Source: Sphingomicrobium astaxanthinifaciens
Lineage (GTDB): Bacteria > Pseudomonadota > Alphaproteobacteria > Sphingomonadales > Sphingomonadaceae
Length of the DNA: 64,000 nucleotides
Assembly (NCBI RefSeq): GCF_022865105.1
Contig: NZ_JAKNYM010000002.1
Coordinates: forward strand, 1,273,501 to 1,337,500
Direction: 5' to 3'
This document shows, in pieces, positions 52,831-61,806 of the stretch (positions are counted from its first letter, which is position 1; the number at the start of each line of letters is the position of its first letter). The translations under genes and the position numbers were made by a program. The notes under the pieces were generated by a model. That model saw only the letters and a list, made by a program, of their open reading frames with translations, was not told where the DNA came from and did not search any database.

Positions 52831-55065
52831 ATGATGCGAAGCGTGATGTTGGTGGGCACCGCCCTGGCGGCCATGGCGATGGCTGAACCGGCGGCGGCCA
52901 AGGATCTCACCCTCGACCGCGTCTTCGCCTCGCCCGCGCTCGACGGGGTGAGCCCGCGGGGGGTCAAGCTCTCCCCCGACGGCAGCCTCCTGACCATGCT
53001 GCGCCCGCGCGCCGACGATCGCCAGCGCTACGACCTGTGGGCGCGCGATACCGCCGGTGGCGAGTGGCGGATGCTCGTCGACAGCGAAAGGGTCGGCACC
53101 GGCGCCGAACTGTCCGAGGCCGAGAAGATGCAGCGCGAGCGCGCCCGCGTCGGCAGCCTCAAGGGCATCATCGCCTACCAGTGGGCGCCCGACGGCAAGG
53201 CGATCCTCGTCCCGCTCGACGGCGACCTCTATCTCGCGCGGCTCGATGGCGGCATCACCCGGCTGACCGCGACCGAGGCGGGCGAGCTCAACCCCGCGAT
53301 CAGCCCCAAGGGCGGCTATGTCAGCTTCGTGCGCGACCGCCGCCTCTTCGTCGGCCCGGTCGGCGGCGAGGTCGCCGCGCTCACCCCCGCCGAGGACAGC
53401 GAACTCGTCCACTGGGGCGAGGCCGAATTCGTCGCGCAGGAGGAAATGGGCCGCGATACCGGCTATTGGTGGAGCCCCGACGAGGCGCATATCGCGGTCC
53501 AGCGGTTCGACGAGGCCCCCGTCGGCGTCGTCACCCGCACCGCGATCGGCGGCGATGGCACCACCACCTACGACCAGCGCTACCCCGCCGCGGGAACTGA
53601 CAATGTCCTCACCGAGCTGCATGTCCTGCGCACCGATGGCACGGGGATGGTCAAGGTCGACCTCGGCGCGGACCCCGACATCTACCTCGCTCGCGTCGAC
53701 TGGGCGCCCGACGGCAAGGCGCTCTACGTCCAGCGCCAGGACCGCGCGCAGACGGTGCTCGACATGCTCAAGGTCGATCCCGCTACCGGCAAGAGCGAGA
53801 TCCTCTTCACCGAGACCGCCGCCGACGGGCATTGGATCAACCTCACCGATCACTACAAATTCCTCGCGGGGGGCGAGCTCCTCTGGTGGTCCGAGCGCGA
53901 CGGCTACGGGCATCTCTGGCTGCGCGACGGCGCCAGCGGCGACTGGCGCCAGCTCACCCGCGGCGCGTGGGTGGTCACCGATCTCGACGGGGTCGACCAG
54001 GACGCGGGTACGCTCTATTTCACCGCCAACGCCGAGGATCCGCTCGAAACCCACCTCTACCGGCTCGACTATCGCACCCCCGGCGCCGCGCCCGAACGGC
54101 TCACCGAGCCGGGGCATGCGCATGGATGGTCGATGGATCGCCGCGCGCAGCGCGGCATCGTCACCCGCTCCAACCCGGGCCAGCCGCCGCAGCTCTACCT
54201 CGCCGACGCGCGGGCCCGCCGGATCGCGTGGATCGAGCAGAACGCGCTCGACGCCGAGCATCCCTACGCGCCCTATCTCGACAGCCACGAGCCCTCGCTG
54301 TTCGGCTCGATCGAGACCGCCGACGGCGCGCGGCTCTATTACGAGATGATCAAGCCCGCGGGGATGCAGGAGGGGCAGCGCTATCCGGTCTTCTTCCAGC
54401 ATTATGGCGGCCCCCACGTCCAGACCGTCCAGCGCGACTGGGGCGGGGCCCTCAAGCAGTGGATCGTCGACCAGGGCTATGTCTGGGTGCAGCTCGACAA
54501 CCGCGGGTCGGACTATCGCGGGGTCGAGTTCGAAAAGCCGATCTACCGCGCGATGGGCGGGATCGAGGTCGCCGACCAGAAGGCGGGCGCCGAGTGGCTC
54601 AAGACGCTCGATTTCGTCGATCCCGACCGCATCGCCACCTATGGCTGGTCCTATGGCGGCTACATGACGCTGCACATGCTCGGGCAGGACCCCGGCCTCT
54701 ATGCCGCGGGCATCGCGGGCGCGCCGGTGACCAAGTGGGAGCTTTACGACACCCATTATACCGAGCGCTACATGGGCGATCCGCGCGAGGTGCCCGAGGC
54801 CTATGCCGCCGCCTCGACCTTCCCCAACGCCGCGAACATCGCCGACCCGCTGTTGCTCATCCACGGGATGAGCGACGACAATGTGGTGCTCGACAATTCG
54901 GCACAGATGGCGCTCGCCATGCAGGAGGCGCGGGTCCAGTTCGACATGATGTTCTACCCCGGGCAGGCGCATGGGGTGCGCGGCGAGAATATCTCGGTCC
55001 ACCTGTGGGAGACGATCATGCGCTTCCTCGAGGAGAGCGGCGTGCCCGGCGGGGCGCGCGACTAG
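52831..55065 (+). CDS. S9 family prolyl dipeptidyl peptidase (DPP IV type)
   Basis: A 744-residue serine peptidase. The signal peptide (MMRSVMLVGTALAAMAMAEPAAAK) sends it to the periplasm. An N-terminal beta-propeller (about 40-490) carries a DPP IV glutamate pair candidate in WGEAEFVAQEEMGRD. The C-terminal alpha/beta hydrolase has the nucleophile Ser607 in GWSYGGYM, Asp in GMSDDNVVL and His in PGQAHGV. It cleaves X-Pro dipeptides from N-termini. ATG 52831 or 52834 fits GGAGAGA; ATG 52819 is upstream of it. It is monocistronic after the rplS terminator. Confidence 0.92.
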   Translation: MMRSVMLVGTALAAMAMAEPAAAKDLTLDRVFASPALDGVSPRGVKLSPDGSLLTMLRPRADDRQRYDLWARDTAGGEWRMLVDSERVGTGAELSEAEKMQRERARVGSLKGIIAYQWAPDGKAILVPLDGDLYLARLDGGITRLTATEAGELNPAISPKGGYVSFVRDRRLFVGPVGGEVAALTPAEDSELVHWGEAEFVAQEEMGRDTGYWWSPDEAHIAVQRFDEAPVGVVTRTAIGGDGTTTYDQRYPAAGTDNVLTELHVLRTDGTGMVKVDLGADPDIYLARVDWAPDGKALYVQRQDRAQTVLDMLKVDPATGKSEILFTETAADGHWINLTDHYKFLAGGELLWWSERDGYGHLWLRDGASGDWRQLTRGAWVVTDLDGVDQDAGTLYFTANAEDPLETHLYRLDYRTPGAAPERLTEPGHAHGWSMDRRAQRGIVTRSNPGQPPQLYLADARARRIAWIEQNALDAEHPYAPYLDSHEPSLFGSIETADGARLYYEMIKPAGMQEGQRYPVFFQHYGGPHVQTVQRDWGGALKQWIVDQGYVWVQLDNRGSDYRGVEFEKPIYRAMGGIEVADQKAGAEWLKTLDFVDPDRIATYGWSYGGYMTLHMLGQDPGLYAAGIAGAPVTKWELYDTHYTERYMGDPREVPEAYAAASTFPNAANIADPLLLIHGMSDDNVVLDNSAQMALAMQEARVQFDMMFYPGQAHGVRGENISVHLWETIMRFLEESGVPGGARD

Positions 55066-55131
55066 CCGCGCGCTCCCTTGTCATTTGCCCGCCGCGCGCC
55101 TAGCTCGGCGGGCAAGATCACAGGAGTTTGC

Positions 55132-56157
55132 ATGGGCTATAAAGTCGTCGTCGTCGGCGCGACCGGCAATGTCGGTCGCGAGATCCTCGCCATCCTCGCC
55201 GAGCGGACCTTCCCCGTGGACGAGATCGCCGCGCTCGCCTCCTCGCGCTCGGCGGGCGAACGGATCGATTTCGGCGACACGGGCGAGGAGCTCAAGGTCC
55301 GGAACATCGAGCATTTCGATTTTGCGGGCTGGGACATCGCGCTCTTCGCCGCGGGCTCGGAGGTGTCGAAGACCTATGCCGAGAAGGCCGCGAAGGCGGG
55401 CTGCACGGTGATCGACAATTCCTCGCTCTTCCGGATGGACCCCGACGTGCCGCTGATCGTGCCCGAGGTGAACCCCGAGGCGATCGACGGCTACAAGGCG
55501 CGCAACATCATCGCCAACCCCAACTGCTCGACGATGCAGATGGTGGTGGCCTTGAAGCCGCTCCACGATGCCGCGCGGATCAAGCGCGTGGTGGTCGCGA
55601 CCTACCAGTCGGTGTCGGGCGCGGGGAAGGCGGCGATGGACGAACTGTTCCGCCAGAGCCGCGACATCTTCGTCGGCGATCCGACCGAGCCCGAGGTCTT
55701 CACCAAGCAGATCGCCTTCAACGTCATCCCGCATATCGACGTCTTCCTCGACGATGGGTCGACCAAGGAAGAGTGGAAGATGAAGGCCGAGACCAAGAAG
55801 ATCCTCGACCCCAAGATCAAGGTGTCGGCAACCTGCGTGCGCGTCCCCGTGTTCGTCGGTCATTCCGAAGCCATCCACGTCGAGTTCGAGGACGAGATCT
55901 CGGCCGAACAGGCGCAGAAGATCCTGCGCGAGGCGCCCGGCATCATGCTCGTCGACAAGCGCGAGGACGAGGGCTACGTCACCCCGGTCGAATGCGTCGG
56001 CGACTATGCGACCTTCGTCAGCCGCGTGCGCGAGGATTCGACCGTCGACAACGGCCTCGCCTTCTGGTGCGTGTCCGACAATCTGCGCAAGGGCGCGGCG
56101 TTGAACGCGGTGCAGATCGCTGAGCTGCTCGGCCGTCGTCACCTCCAAAAGGGCTAG
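55132..56157 (+). CDS. asd: Aspartate-semialdehyde dehydrogenase
   Basis: A 341-residue NADPH-dependent enzyme producing aspartate semialdehyde, the substrate of DapA. The Rossmann loop is VVVGATGNVGREI, the active cysteine is in NPNCSTMQMVVAL, and ATYQSVSGAGKAAMDEL and the catalytic His in FVGHSEAIHVEF follow. Start ATG 55132 lies after AGGAG. Two small genes follow closely, with 4-bp spacing to the first. Confidence 0.97.
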   Translation: MGYKVVVVGATGNVGREILAILAERTFPVDEIAALASSRSAGERIDFGDTGEELKVRNIEHFDFAGWDIALFAAGSEVSKTYAEKAAKAGCTVIDNSSLFRMDPDVPLIVPEVNPEAIDGYKARNIIANPNCSTMQMVVALKPLHDAARIKRVVVATYQSVSGAGKAAMDELFRQSRDIFVGDPTEPEVFTKQIAFNVIPHIDVFLDDGSTKEEWKMKAETKKILDPKIKVSATCVRVPVFVGHSEAIHVEFEDEISAEQAQKILREAPGIMLVDKREDEGYVTPVECVGDYATFVSRVREDSTVDNGLAFWCVSDNLRKGAALNAVQIAELLGRRHLQKG

Positions 56158-56161
56158 GCTC

Positions 56162-56485
56162 GTGATCGACGATCCGGGGGCTGAACGGCGCGCCCGCGCG
56201 GGCGTGGATGCGATGACGCTGCTGCTGCTCGGGCGCTGGGTGCGGCGTTGGGGCGTGATCCTTGCGGTGACGCTGGTCCTCGGGCTGGTCGAGGACCAGC
56301 TGATGCCGATCTTCTATATCTCGCTTGCCTTCGCGGGCATCATGCTGGTGGTGGTGCTGGCCACGCGGCGGGTGCTCAACAGCAAGCTGTCGCAAGGTCG
56401 CCCGCCGATCATCGAGACCGAGGCGCGCGAGGTCGAGGACGACCCCACGCTGATCGACATCACCCCGAAGGATCGCGAGCAGTGA
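56162..56485 (+). CDS. Small membrane protein, unknown
   Basis: A 107-residue protein with two predicted transmembrane helices (about 30-44, VILAVTLVLGLVEDQ, and 48-68, PIFYISLAFAGIMLVVVLA) and a charged C-terminal tail (EAREVEDDPTLIDITPKD). It starts at GTG 56162 and overlaps the next gene by 4 nt (GTGA). I recognise no family. Coupling to asd and to a hydrolase suggests co-expression only. Confidence 0.68.
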   Translation: MIDDPGAERRARAGVDAMTLLLLGRWVRRWGVILAVTLVLGLVEDQLMPIFYISLAFAGIMLVVVLATRRVLNSKLSQGRPPIIETEAREVEDDPTLIDITPKDREQ

Positions 56486-57243
56486 GCGCAAGCACGCACC
56501 GTTGGACGGCGTCGGACGGCGTCGAACTCGCCTGGCACGAGATGGGCGAGGGGGAGCCGGTCATCCTGCTCCACGGCCTGGCGTCCAACGCCACCGTCAA
56601 CTGGATCAAATATGGCCATGCCGAAAAGGTCGCCGCGACCGGTCGCCGGGTGATCATGCCCGACTTGCGCTGCCACGGCGACAGCGAGGCACCGACCGAT
56701 CCTTCGCTCTATAGCGACGGCATCCTCGCGCGCGACCTCGAGGAACTGGTCGGCCACCTCGGGCTGGTCCCCGGGGAATACGACCTTGGCGGCTTCAGCC
56801 TGGGGGCGCGCACCACCGTCCATGGGGTGGGCGAAGGGCTGCGACCCGCGCGCGCGATGCTCTGCGGCATGGGGCTCGAGGGGCTGACGGGCTGGGACCA
56901 GCGACAGGCGTTCTTCCAGAAGGCGCTCGACCGTTTCGACGTCGCCAAGCGGGGCGATCCCGACTTCATGGCGATCGCCTTCATGAAGACGATGCAGGTC
57001 GTGCCCGAGGCCATGCGGCTGCTGCTGCCGACCTTCACCGACGCGCATGACGAATGGCTCGATGCCTTCAACATGCCGAGCGCGGTGATCTGCGGCACCG
57101 AGGACCGCGACAACGGCGATCCGCAGGCGCTCGCCGACGCGCTGCCCCACGGCCGGCTGCACCCGGTGCCCGGCACGCACATGTCGAGCGTCACCAAGCC
57201 CGAGCTCGGGCAGGCGATCGCGGACTTCCTCGCAGCGGGTTGA
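56482..57243 (+). CDS. Alpha/beta hydrolase
   Basis: A 253-residue alpha/beta hydrolase. The oxyanion region is VILLHGLASNATVNW, PDLRCHGDSEAP follows, the nucleophile elbow is LGGFSLGART with Ser near residue 106, the acid is probably in CGTEDRDN, and the catalytic His is in PGTHMSSV. Start GTG 56482 overlaps the preceding stop. No signal peptide, so cytoplasmic. Substrate unknown. Confidence 0.87.
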   Translation: MSASTHRWTASDGVELAWHEMGEGEPVILLHGLASNATVNWIKYGHAEKVAATGRRVIMPDLRCHGDSEAPTDPSLYSDGILARDLEELVGHLGLVPGEYDLGGFSLGARTTVHGVGEGLRPARAMLCGMGLEGLTGWDQRQAFFQKALDRFDVAKRGDPDFMAIAFMKTMQVVPEAMRLLLPTFTDAHDEWLDAFNMPSAVICGTEDRDNGDPQALADALPHGRLHPVPGTHMSSVTKPELGQAIADFLAAG

Positions 57244-57299
57244 TTTCGGGGGGGCAACGGCGCAGGTTCCGCGCCGCGAGCAACAAGGAGTCTGTCCCC

Positions 57300-59201
57300 G
57301 TGAAATCCCTGCTGATTATCTCCGTCTCGATCGGCGCCCTCGCGCTGGCCGGCTGCACCACCACCAACAGCGATGCCGGCGAGGTCGCCGCCGCCCCGGT
57401 CGCCCCGCTCGACAGCGCGGTCGCGACCGCCGATGCCGACCTCACCCATCCGCTGACCCCCGCGGGCGCCAAGGCCTTCGTCGAGGAAATCGAGGCCGAA
57501 TATCTCGAGCTCTCGGACATCGCGAGCCGCGCCTACTGGGTCAACAACACCTACATCACCGACGACACCGACCAGCTGGCCGCCTATTTCGGCACCATCT
57601 TCACCGAGAAGGGGGTCGAATATGCGACCAAGGCGGCGCATTATGCCAAGGTCGACGGGCTCGACTATGACACCGCGCGCAAGCTCGACATCCTGCGCGG
57701 TTCACTGACGCTGGCGGCGCCCACCACCGAGGGCGCGGCCAAGGAGCTCAACGACATCTCGACCCGCCTCAACTCGCTCTACGGCAAGGGCGAGGCCGAA
57801 CTGAACGGCAAGAAGATCCCCGGCAACGACGCCGAGGCGCTGATGGGCACCAACCGCAACCCCGAGGAGCTCGCCCAGCTGTGGCAGAGCTGGCACGAGA
57901 ATGTCGGCCGCCCGATGAAGGGCGACTATGCCCGCCTCGTCGAGATCGCCAACGCCGGCGCGCGCGAACTGGGTTTCGAAGACACCGGCGCGATGTGGCG
58001 CTCGAACTACGACATGAGCCCCGAGGAATTCTCGGCCATGTACGACCGCCTGTGGGGTGAGGTCGAACCGCTCTACAACGACCTGCACTGCTATGTCCGC
58101 AGCGAGCTTTCGGATTATTATGGCGAGGACGTCCAGCCCGACGAGGGCCATATCCGCGCCGACCTGCTCGGCAACATGTGGGCGCAAGGATGGGGCAACG
58201 TCTACGAGATCGTCGCCCCCGAAGGTGCCGGCGACATCGGCTACAACCTCACCGATCTGCTGGTCGACAACGAGGTGACGCCCGAGGGCATCGCGCGCAT
58301 CTCAGAGCGCTTCTACACCTCGCTCGGGCTCGATCCGCTGCCCGACAGCTTCTGGGAAAAGTCGCAGATCGTGCGTCCCGAGGGGCGCGACGTCGTCTGC
58401 CACGCCTCGGCGTGGAACCTCGACAATGTCGATGACCTGCGCATCAAGATGTGCACCAAGGTCAACGCCGACGATTTCGTGACCATGCACCACGAACTCG
58501 GGCACAACTATTACCAGCGCGCCTACAACCAGCAGCCCTATCTCTACCTCAACGGCGCGAATGATGGCTTCCACGAGGCGATCGGCGATTTCGTCGCCCT
58601 GTCGGTGACGCCCGAATATCTCGTCCAGATCGGGCTGCTCGACGCCGACAAGGTGCCGAGCGCCGACAAGGATATCGGGCTGCTCCTGAACCAGGCGATG
58701 GACAAGGTCGCCTTCCTGCCCTTCGGGCTGCTCGTCGACAAGTGGCGCTGGGGCGTGTTCGACGGTTCGATCACCCCCGACACCTACAATTCGGCATGGG
58801 TCGGCCTCAAGCAGCAGTACCAGGGGGTGACCCCGCCGGTGCCGCGCAACGACGCGATCGATTTCGACCCGGGCGCCAAGTATCACATCCCGGGCAACAC
58901 GCCCTATGCGCGCTACTTCCTCGCGCACATCCTGCAGTTCCAGTTCTACAAGGCCGCCTGCGAGATGGCGGGGTGGGAAGGCCCGCTCCATCGCTGCAGC
59001 TTCTACGGCAACGAGCAGGTCGGGGACCGGCTCGACGCGATGCTGGCGATGGGGGCCTCGCGCCCCTGGCCCGACGCGCTCGAGGTCTTCACCGGCACGC
59101 GCGAGATGTCGGCCGAGCCGATGAAGGAATATTTCGCGCCGCTTCAGGCCTGGCTCAAGGAGCGCAACGCGGGCAAGGACTGCGGCTGGCCGACCGCCTG
59201 A
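57300..59201 (+). CDS. M2 family peptidyl-dipeptidase (ACE-like), lipoprotein
   Basis: A 633-residue zinc dipeptidase related to angiotensin-converting enzyme, common in sphingomonads. GTG 57300, after AAGGAG, starts a lipoprotein signal (SLLIISVSIGALALAGC). The zinc site is HHELGHNYYQ (HExxH at 398-402) with the third ligand Glu in NDGFHEAIGDFVAL. ARYFLAHILQFQFYKAAC and RPWPDALEVFTGTREM are later family blocks. It releases C-terminal dipeptides in the periplasm or at the outer membrane. A strong bidirectional terminator follows. Confidence 0.94.
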   Translation: MKSLLIISVSIGALALAGCTTTNSDAGEVAAAPVAPLDSAVATADADLTHPLTPAGAKAFVEEIEAEYLELSDIASRAYWVNNTYITDDTDQLAAYFGTIFTEKGVEYATKAAHYAKVDGLDYDTARKLDILRGSLTLAAPTTEGAAKELNDISTRLNSLYGKGEAELNGKKIPGNDAEALMGTNRNPEELAQLWQSWHENVGRPMKGDYARLVEIANAGARELGFEDTGAMWRSNYDMSPEEFSAMYDRLWGEVEPLYNDLHCYVRSELSDYYGEDVQPDEGHIRADLLGNMWAQGWGNVYEIVAPEGAGDIGYNLTDLLVDNEVTPEGIARISERFYTSLGLDPLPDSFWEKSQIVRPEGRDVVCHASAWNLDNVDDLRIKMCTKVNADDFVTMHHELGHNYYQRAYNQQPYLYLNGANDGFHEAIGDFVALSVTPEYLVQIGLLDADKVPSADKDIGLLLNQAMDKVAFLPFGLLVDKWRWGVFDGSITPDTYNSAWVGLKQQYQGVTPPVPRNDAIDFDPGAKYHIPGNTPYARYFLAHILQFQFYKAACEMAGWEGPLHRCSFYGNEQVGDRLDAMLAMGASRPWPDALEVFTGTREMSAEPMKEYFAPLQAWLKERNAGKDCGWPTA

Positions 59202-59217
59202 TTGCCCGCTGATCGGC

Positions 59218-59254
59218 AAAAGGCCCCCCGGGATTGTCTCCCGGGGGGCCTTTT
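59218..59254. terminator. Bidirectional terminator between the M2 peptidase and the TonB receptor
   Basis: A perfect 16-bp stem, AAAAGGCCCCCCGGGA / TCCCGGGGGGCCTTTT, with the loop TTGTC. T-runs on both strands let it end both convergent transcripts. Confidence 0.93.
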
Positions 59255-59280
59255 CGTTTCGCGATCGCCCCGGGGCGGGC

Positions 59281-61740
59281 TTAGAATTCCTGGCTGACCC
59301 GGACCCCGATCCGCCGCGGCGGCGCGACGAAGGTGCCGAAGCTGCGCGCATAGACGGGATCGCCGTTGATGTCGGTCACCACCTGGTCCCAGTCGGGGGT
59401 GGCGCGCACCCCGGTCTCGGCGAATTCGCCCCACAGGTTGTCGGCGTAGACGATGACCCGCGTCCCATGGCGGTTCTCGAACCCGACCGAGGCCTGGTGG
59501 AGGTCGAAGCCGGGCAGGGTGAGCGCGGCGCCGCGCGCGCCGGTACGGGTCAGCACGTCGCTCTGCGCGTAGACCGCGTAGGACAGGGCGAGGTCCCAGT
59601 CGGCAGTGAGCGGCGTGTCATAGTCGACCGCGAACCCGCCCTGGTGCCGCGGGCTGCCCGGCAGCCGGTCGCCCTTCTGCCCGTCGATGAAGCTGTTGTC
59701 GAAGCCGGGCGGGAAGATCACGGGGATGATGTTCGGGCTGAGCTCGGTCAGCTGCGCGTCGTTGTAGCTGTAGTTGGCAGTGAGGCTGAGCTTGTCGTTG
59801 ACCCGCCACGCGGTCGACAGTTCGAGCCCCTGCGACTTGGCCCCCGCGCCGTTGATGGTGATCGGCGCCTGCCCGTTGGTGGTCGCCGAATCGATCTGCG
59901 GGTCCGACCAGTCGATATAATAGACCGCGCCGTTGAGCGTGAGCGTGCGCCCCAGCCATTGCGTCTTGAAGCCGAGCTCGTAATTGGTCGTCTTGTCGGC
60001 GCGATAGTCGAGTTCGCCGGGCTGCGCGCAGATGATCTGGTTGGGCGGCAGCGGCACGGGGCAGGGGGCGATCGCGTTCGAATTGCCGATCCGGAACCCC
60101 TGGCTGACGGTCGCATAGACGAGCGCGTTGGCGGCCACGTCGTAGCTCGTGTTGAACTTGAATAGGAAGCCGTCGTCCTCCTGCCCGCCGGTCTCGAAAT
60201 CGAGCACGATGCTGTCGGGCGCATCGCCCTCGAACACGGTGCGGAACAGCGGCAGGTCGAAGGTCTGCTGCGTGACCAGTTCATAATCGTAGTAGCGCCC
60301 GCCGACCGTGACCTGCCAGTCATCGGTCAGCTGGTAGCTGAGCTCGCCGTAGAGCGCCTGCTCGGTCAGCTCCGACAGGAAGGGCTCGAGATATTCGATG
60401 CTGTCGGGGCGCAGCTGGATGCCGCCGAACTCATCGACCGCGAACTGGTCGAAGCCGGGGGTGAACTCGGTCGACAGATTGTCGATTTCCTGGTCGAGGT
60501 AGAAGGCGCCCGCGATCAGGCTGAAGCGGCTGTCCCAGTCGGACACGAAGCGCACTTCCTGCGTGAAGGTCTTTTGCTCGCCCTCCTCGAGGGTGAAGGC
60601 GGTGAACTCGGGAAAGGCCTCGTAGCTGTACTGCAGCCCGATCAAGAGGTCGGTCTGGTCGCGGTTGCCCTCTTCCTCGGCCACCGAGTAGCCGGTCGCG
60701 GAGACCAGCTTGCCGAAGCCGAGGTCGAGTTCGGCCTCGAGGCTGGCGAGCTGGGTGGTGCGGGTGTTGGGCTCGGGCACGCGCAGCGCCGCTTCATATT
60801 TGCCGATCGGCACCGGGAAACTCGACAGCCGCGTCTGCGAGAACTGGCGGCCGCCGGTCTTGTCCTCCTGGAAATGATAGCTCGCGGTCACGTCGAGCAG
60901 GTCGCCCGGCGCAAAGCGCAGCGCCGCGCGCGCGGTCAGGATATCGGCATAGTTGACGTCGTCGAGCCGCCGCAGGTTGGCCGCATAGGCGGCGGCGTCG
61001 GCGGGATCGACGTCGGGGTTGGACAGCCCGACCTCCTGCACCGCGAAGGGATAGTCGATGAAGCCCGTGTCATCGAGCTTGTCGAGGCTGGCGCGGAAGG
61101 CGAGCGTGGGCGCCAGCGGGATGTTGATGGTAGCGCCGAAGTCGGTGCTCAGCCCGTCGCCATGCGCATAGTCGTAGGCATCGGCGCGGACCTGCCCCGA
61201 TATTTCCTCGAAGCGCGGCTTGGCGGGGATATAGCGGATCGCCCCGCCGAGCGTGCCCGCGCCATAGAGCGTGCCCTGCGGGCCGATCAGGAACTCGACG
61301 CGCTCCATGTCCTTGAGCCGCAGGTCGACGTACAGCGGCACCTCGCCGACATAGGTCGCGACCGTGCCGCCGCCGTTGGCGTTGCCGTCGAACGAGCCGA
61401 GCCCGGTGGCGTTGAGCCCGCGGAAGACGATCGGGGTCCCCGACCGGTTGCCCTGGTCGACGATATAGACCCCGGGGACCGCGCGCGCGATCTCGCGCAG
61501 GTCGTCGAGCCGGCGCTCGGCCAGTTCGGCCCCGCCGACCGCGCTGATGTTGATCGGCACGTCCTGCACCGTACCCTCGCGCCGCGTCGCGGTGACGATG
61601 ATCGCCTCGTCGCGCACGAGCGTGTCCTGCTCTTCGTCGGTTGCGGCGGGCTGCGCGTCCTGCGCATGCGCCACATAGGGCAGGCTGCTCGCTGCAATCA
61701 GCAGCGTGGTGCGGGAGGTCGCGCGGATCCAGTTCTTCAT
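59281..61740 (-). CDS. TonB-dependent outer-membrane receptor
   Basis: An 819-residue receptor. The signal peptide is MKNWIRATSRTTLLIAASSLPYVAHAQ. A TonB box and plug follow, as DEAIIVTATRREGTVQDVPI, then NATGLGSFDGN and GPQGTLYGAGTLGGAIRYI, and a 22-strand barrel ending in RIGVRVSQEF with the terminal Phe. The plug and barrel style (RREGTVQDVPINISAVGG) is typical of sphingomonad receptors for complex substrates rather than siderophores, but the ligand is unknown. ATG 61740 is chosen over 61794. It is divergent from a TPR-sulfotransferase across 66 bp. Confidence 0.95.
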   Translation of the reverse strand: MKNWIRATSRTTLLIAASSLPYVAHAQDAQPAATDEEQDTLVRDEAIIVTATRREGTVQDVPINISAVGGAELAERRLDDLREIARAVPGVYIVDQGNRSGTPIVFRGLNATGLGSFDGNANGGGTVATYVGEVPLYVDLRLKDMERVEFLIGPQGTLYGAGTLGGAIRYIPAKPRFEEISGQVRADAYDYAHGDGLSTDFGATINIPLAPTLAFRASLDKLDDTGFIDYPFAVQEVGLSNPDVDPADAAAYAANLRRLDDVNYADILTARAALRFAPGDLLDVTASYHFQEDKTGGRQFSQTRLSSFPVPIGKYEAALRVPEPNTRTTQLASLEAELDLGFGKLVSATGYSVAEEEGNRDQTDLLIGLQYSYEAFPEFTAFTLEEGEQKTFTQEVRFVSDWDSRFSLIAGAFYLDQEIDNLSTEFTPGFDQFAVDEFGGIQLRPDSIEYLEPFLSELTEQALYGELSYQLTDDWQVTVGGRYYDYELVTQQTFDLPLFRTVFEGDAPDSIVLDFETGGQEDDGFLFKFNTSYDVAANALVYATVSQGFRIGNSNAIAPCPVPLPPNQIICAQPGELDYRADKTTNYELGFKTQWLGRTLTLNGAVYYIDWSDPQIDSATTNGQAPITINGAGAKSQGLELSTAWRVNDKLSLTANYSYNDAQLTELSPNIIPVIFPPGFDNSFIDGQKGDRLPGSPRHQGGFAVDYDTPLTADWDLALSYAVYAQSDVLTRTGARGAALTLPGFDLHQASVGFENRHGTRVIVYADNLWGEFAETGVRATPDWDQVVTDINGDPVYARSFGTFVAPPRRIGVRVSQEF

Positions 61741-61806
61741 TTCATCGCCCCGTTGTGGAATGACGGGGGCGAGTTGACGACGCAATCGCGCCAAAAGCTA
61801 GGCAAA